Shown: positions 12,379 through 14,933 of the stretch, piece after piece
Layout of the letters: each line of letters opens with the position of its first letter
Position numbering within the stretch: position 1 is the stretch's first letter
Source of the DNA: an uncultured Pseudomonadota bacterium
GTDB lineage: Bacteria; Myxococcota_A; Polyangia; HGW-17
Length of the DNA stretch: 14,933 bases
Assembly (NCBI GenBank): GCA_938004375.1
Contig: CALKWH010000220.1
Span: 1 to 14,933, forward strand
Direction of reading: 5' to 3'
Position numbers and translations under genes: made by a program
Notes under the pieces: generated by a model
Database searches by the model: none
The model's input: only the letters and a program-made list of their open reading frames with translations
What the model was told of the DNA's origin: nothing

Positions 12379-14388
12379 ATGTCGGGCCACAAAGGACTTC
12401 TGGGATTCCTGGTGGTGTTGCTGTCGGTGGCCTGCTCTCGACAACCCGAGCAGTCAGACAGGTGGCGCCTGTTCGAGGCCACCTTCAAGCTCTCGCCGGG
12501 CGCTCAGGCTCCGCAGTCGAGGGTCTCCCCACCACCGACGGCCTGCGAGGTCGCCGCCCGGCGCGTGAAGGACGCGGGCCTGCATGCCGCCGCGGCGCGT
12601 CACGACCGGGCGGTCGAGACGCTGGCCGAGGCGCTCCTGAGCTGCCCGCAGGACGACTTCCAGCGGCAGACCCGTCCGGCGCTCGTGACGCTGCTCGAGC
12701 GCTGGGCGGACCTGGAACGACCCCTGGGGAACCTCGACCGGGTCGCGCTGCTGCGACAAGCGTTGGCAGCGCTGGACCCGACGCCGGAGCGGCGGCTGGC
12801 GCTCATCGACGCGCTGACCGCGACGGGGCGGCTCACGGCGGCCCGCGCCGAACTGGAGCACGCCTCGTACGCGACGATGCCGGCTTTGCAGCGGGCCGCG
12901 GCGGAAGAGCGTGCCAAGCTCCTGCAGCGCGCGGAGGCGGCCGCGAAGATCACGCCGCAGCGACAGGCCGCCCTGGAAAGCGAGCTGGAGCTATGCCACC
13001 AGGAGCTCGAGAACGGACAGGTCCGCTCGGCGGACCAGCGGCTCCGCGCGGCCCTGCAGAGTCAGGTGATCCCGGAGGCGCTGATCTGGCACGGCGAGGC
13101 GCAGGCGCGGCTCGGGAAGCACCCGGAAGCGCTGGCCTCCTGGTCCCGGGCGCTGGGCATGGTCGAGGACCGCGGGCGAGGTCGGATCCGACCGGAGTTC
13201 CGCCCCACCGGCAGCGACCAGGGGTCGATCCTCATCAGCAAAAACGGGCAGCACTATTACGTCGGAGAATCCCATGGAAACGCTTTTGTTTGGGATGTAT
13301 CCAAAGGAGAACTGACGAACCGGGTCGGCTCTCATTGGAATGCGGTGACCTCTCTGGCGATCGACGATCAGGAGAAAGTTCTCGCCTCGGGTAGCCATGA
13401 CCAGACCGTCAAAGCCTGGGCGTTGCCGGAGGGCAGACTGGTACACACCCTCACCGGTCACAAAGGGGCCGGGGTCATCTCGGTGGCCATGGATGCCCGC
13501 GGCCGGACCCTCGCCTCGAAGGGCGCCAACGGAAAGGTGATCCTCTGGTCGTTACCCGACGGCCAGCTGCTCCAGAAGTGGGCGAGCGGACGCATCACCC
13601 CCCTGGCGATGGACCCGCAGGGCCGGATCCTCGCCTCGAACGGCCCGAAGGAGTGGGATGACGCGGCGCTCTGGGAGCTGCCCTCGGGGAAGCTCCTGCG
13701 GGTCCTCGAGGGCCACACCAGCGCGGTGACCGCCGTCGCCATCGATGGTCAGGGGAAGCTCCTCGCCACAGGCGGCATGGACAACGTCGTGATGATCTGG
13801 GAGCTGCCATCGGGGAAGCTCCTGCGTACGCTGATCGGGCACACCGGGACCTTCGTCTCGGTCGTGGCGTTCGATCCGCCCGGACGGACGCTCGTGTCGG
13901 TGTCCACCGATGGCTGGCAAGGACAGTTGAAGCTCTGGGAGCTGCCGACGGGCAAGCTCCTCCGGACCCTGGACGCCAATCTGGAGAGCGTCGAGTCCGT
14001 CTCGTTCGACCCCCGGGGGAAGGTCATGGCGACCAAATCCTGCAGTGACACCGTGACGTTGTGGGCGTTCCCTTCCCTGCAGCCGCTGGCCACGCTCATC
14101 GCCGTCGCCGGCGGCGAGTGGGGGGTCGTCACCCCGGACGGCTACCTGGACGGACCCAACCGTGGCGTCCGTTGGAAGGAGACGAGGTGCAGCTGCGGGA
14201 TGCCCGGCGGCCCTTGGCCCGACTTCGGCGTGCCCGACGCCAACGGGGACGTGCCGATGTTTTACTCCTGGCAGCTCGCAATGCCGCGCGCGGTGCCCCA
14301 ACTGCTCACGCGCCTCGCGAACGACGACGGCGACTTCCGCCTGACCCGGCTGCGCCGCCTGCTCGCGTCGCTCCAGAAGCGCCCCTGA
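12379..14388 (+). CDS. WD40-repeat lipoprotein with seven-bladed propeller
   Basis: The 669-residue protein has a signal sequence with L-S-V-A-C (Cys 19), an Ala/Leu/Arg-rich helical region (about 45-275) that looks like TPR-type repeats, and seven WD40-like blades from about 290 to 575. Blade signatures include L-A-S-G-S-H-D-Q-T-V-K-A-W and repeated W-E-L-P-S-G-K-L-L-R with G-H-T. A Cys- and Pro-containing tail of about 90 residues follows. WD40 propellers are protein-interaction platforms, so this is probably a scaffold on the envelope; no enzyme domain is visible. AGAGGTG precedes the ATG by about 6 bases, and the phrase CAAGAGGTG occurs twice in tandem there; a GTG nine bases upstream is a possible alternative start. 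Base composition changes inside the gene near 13230, where the propeller begins. It probably shares a transcript with the small membrane protein upstream. Confidence 0.85.
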   Translation: MSGHKGLLGFLVVLLSVACSRQPEQSDRWRLFEATFKLSPGAQAPQSRVSPPPTACEVAARRVKDAGLHAAAARHDRAVETLAEALLSCPQDDFQRQTRPALVTLLERWADLERPLGNLDRVALLRQALAALDPTPERRLALIDALTATGRLTAARAELEHASYATMPALQRAAAEERAKLLQRAEAAAKITPQRQAALESELELCHQELENGQVRSADQRLRAALQSQVIPEALIWHGEAQARLGKHPEALASWSRALGMVEDRGRGRIRPEFRPTGSDQGSILISKNGQHYYVGESHGNAFVWDVSKGELTNRVGSHWNAVTSLAIDDQEKVLASGSHDQTVKAWALPEGRLVHTLTGHKGAGVISVAMDARGRTLASKGANGKVILWSLPDGQLLQKWASGRITPLAMDPQGRILASNGPKEWDDAALWELPSGKLLRVLEGHTSAVTAVAIDGQGKLLATGGMDNVVMIWELPSGKLLRTLIGHTGTFVSVVAFDPPGRTLVSVSTDGWQGQLKLWELPTGKLLRTLDANLESVESVSFDPRGKVMATKSCSDTVTLWAFPSLQPLATLIAVAGGEWGVVTPDGYLDGPNRGVRWKETRCSCGMPGGPWPDFGVPDANGDVPMFYSWQLAMPRAVPQLLTRLANDDGDFRLTRLRRLLASLQKRP

Positions 14389-14436
14389 CGGGTGGTCTTC
14401 CCCCCCCCGAGCCGCCGTTGACCGAGGGCAGTTCGT

Positions 14437-14462
14437 CCGGGCCTGGACTCGCCGGGGCCCGG
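14437..14462. terminator. GC-rich hairpin between convergent genes
   Basis: CCGGGCC (14437-14443) pairs with GGCCCGG (14456-14462) around a 12-base loop in the 74-base gap between the WD40 gene and the convergent minus-strand gene. There is no T-run on the plus side (TTAAAAG follows) and none is clear on the minus side, so this is at best a weak or Rho-assisted stop for either gene. A run of nine C (14400-14408) lies in the same gap. Confidence 0.3.
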
Positions 14463-14887
14463 TTAAAAGCGCTCGTCGGGGGGGAGATCCAGCGAGAAGA
14501 CCCGGTAGTACCCCTCCTGCGACGCCAGCGTGCCGGTCCACCACCAGCCGCCGTCGGGACGCGCCGTCTGGAGCAGGTCGTTCACCTGGAACCGGGAGTC
14601 GCACATCGACCAGCCCCGCCCGATCGAGGGATAACTGACCCGGGTGGAGAGGATCTGCCAGACCTGGTCGGCCGGGTACAGGCACCCGGGCAGGGTCGGG
14701 ACGTCGAAGCCCGGGTCCACGAAGCCCGAGAGGAGCCATTCGTCGTGCCGCCGGACGGCGTGGACGGGGTGATCGCGCAGGCTGGTGCGGAAGGCGCCGT
14801 CCACGTTCTGGGCGCCGGCCGCCGTGAAACGCCACTCGCGGGACGGCTCTCCATAATAGATGCGGTCCTCGAACCCCCAGAGAACAC
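14463..14887 (-). CDS. Unrecognised protein, C-terminal part only (cut by contig end)
   Basis: The minus-strand frame ending in TAA at 14463 stays open to the adapter junction at 14887, giving at least 141 residues without a start. The internal GTG at 14804 is not preceded by a ribosome site, and protein-like sequence continues upstream of it (G-F-E-D-R-I-Y-Y-G-E-P-S-R-E-W-R-F), so the true start lies beyond the contig. The protein is rich in Trp and Asp/Arg, with V-S-Y-P-S-I-G-R-G-W-S-M-C-D-S-R-F and D-G-G-W-W-W-T-G-T-L-A-S-Q-E-G-Y-Y-R-V-F. No family is recognised. The pattern near the end (a Trp-rich strand then Y-Y-R-V-F) could be a small beta domain of the SH3 type, but this is a guess. 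It converges on the WD40 gene. Confidence 0.6.
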
Positions 14888-14933
14888 AGATCGGAAGAGC
14901 GTCGTGTAGGGAAAGAGTGTAGATCTCGGTGGT
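14888..14933 (+). other. Illumina TruSeq adapter sequence (contamination)
   Basis: The last 46 bases begin AGATCGGAAGAGCGTCGTGT and continue as the reverse complement of the TruSeq universal (P5-side) adapter, ending within GGTGGT. This is not genomic DNA. It marks read-through of a short insert that was not trimmed before assembly, and the frames that run into it are artefacts there. Confidence 0.97.

Noticed and set aside
13671..13972. Regularly spaced repeats as a CRISPR array
   Set aside because: The repeats are coding, spaced 126-138 bases, and explained by WD40 blades in one open frame.
14582..14887. Minus-strand frame starting M-F-S-G-G-S-R
   Set aside because: It begins at the adapter junction and is an Arg/Ser/Pro-rich shadow of the other minus-strand frame, which reads as a normal protein.

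Overview
The window looks like one end of a draft contig from a high-GC (about 70%) member of the Myxococcota or a related deltaproteobacterial lineage. That placement is an inference. It rests on the GC content, on a run of Cys-rich lipoproteins carrying the MopE-type metal-binding signature (xVCDxxDNNCxxxIDEG), on collagen-like and WD40 lipoproteins, and on an Asn-rich lipoprotein linker. The last 46 bases are Illumina TruSeq adapter, so the right edge is a sequencing artefact and the real insert ends near 14887.

Left block (1-4101, all minus strand). An allH-fdrA(allF)-allG set, related to the E. coli AllFGH proteins assigned as the oxamate carbamoyltransferase of allantoin/oxalurate breakdown, is transcribed leftwards. 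It has its own sigma70-like promoter (TTGACT-N17-TAGGCT) with a 21-bp inverted repeat over the predicted start site. The allG reading frame is broken by an in-frame TGA after 70 codons, and family-like sequence resumes immediately behind it. Upstream lies a 12-TM MFS transporter with its own promoter (consensus -35, a palindrome inside the spacer). It is a candidate uptake system for the substrate of this pathway.

Middle (4170-6409). A ComF-family phosphoribosyltransferase (minus) is divergent from a glycogen synthase gene, glgA (plus). The glgA promoter places the transcript start almost on the ATG, so its mRNA may be leaderless. GlgA has Met in place of the usual Lys of the N-terminal KxGG motif.

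Right block (6406-14388, plus strand). This is mostly predicted lipoproteins: a six-repeat Cys-rich lipoprotein whose start overlaps the glgA stop; a Gly-rich collagen-like lipoprotein; two tandem paralogous MopE-motif lipoproteins; a small tail-anchored protein with two L7/L12-C-domain-like helical repeats; and a WD40 lipoprotein with a full seven-bladed propeller. The three Cys-rich lipoproteins share a layout: lipid anchor, Cys-rich modules, then a beta-rich C-terminal domain resembling a pre-peptidase (PPC) domain. They are probably displayed on the cell envelope, but no enzyme activity is visible. A 334-base stretch (11545-11878) of lower GC holds a tandem repeat, several hairpins and a possible small gene. 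The window closes with the C-terminal part of an unrecognised minus-strand gene, cut by the adapter.

No tRNA, rRNA, CRISPR array or insertion sequence was seen. I see no coherent defence or other novel multi-gene system. The most unusual items are the broken allG, the GlgA motif change, the glgA-lipoprotein coupling, the lipoprotein cluster and the atypical 11.6-11.88 kb stretch.
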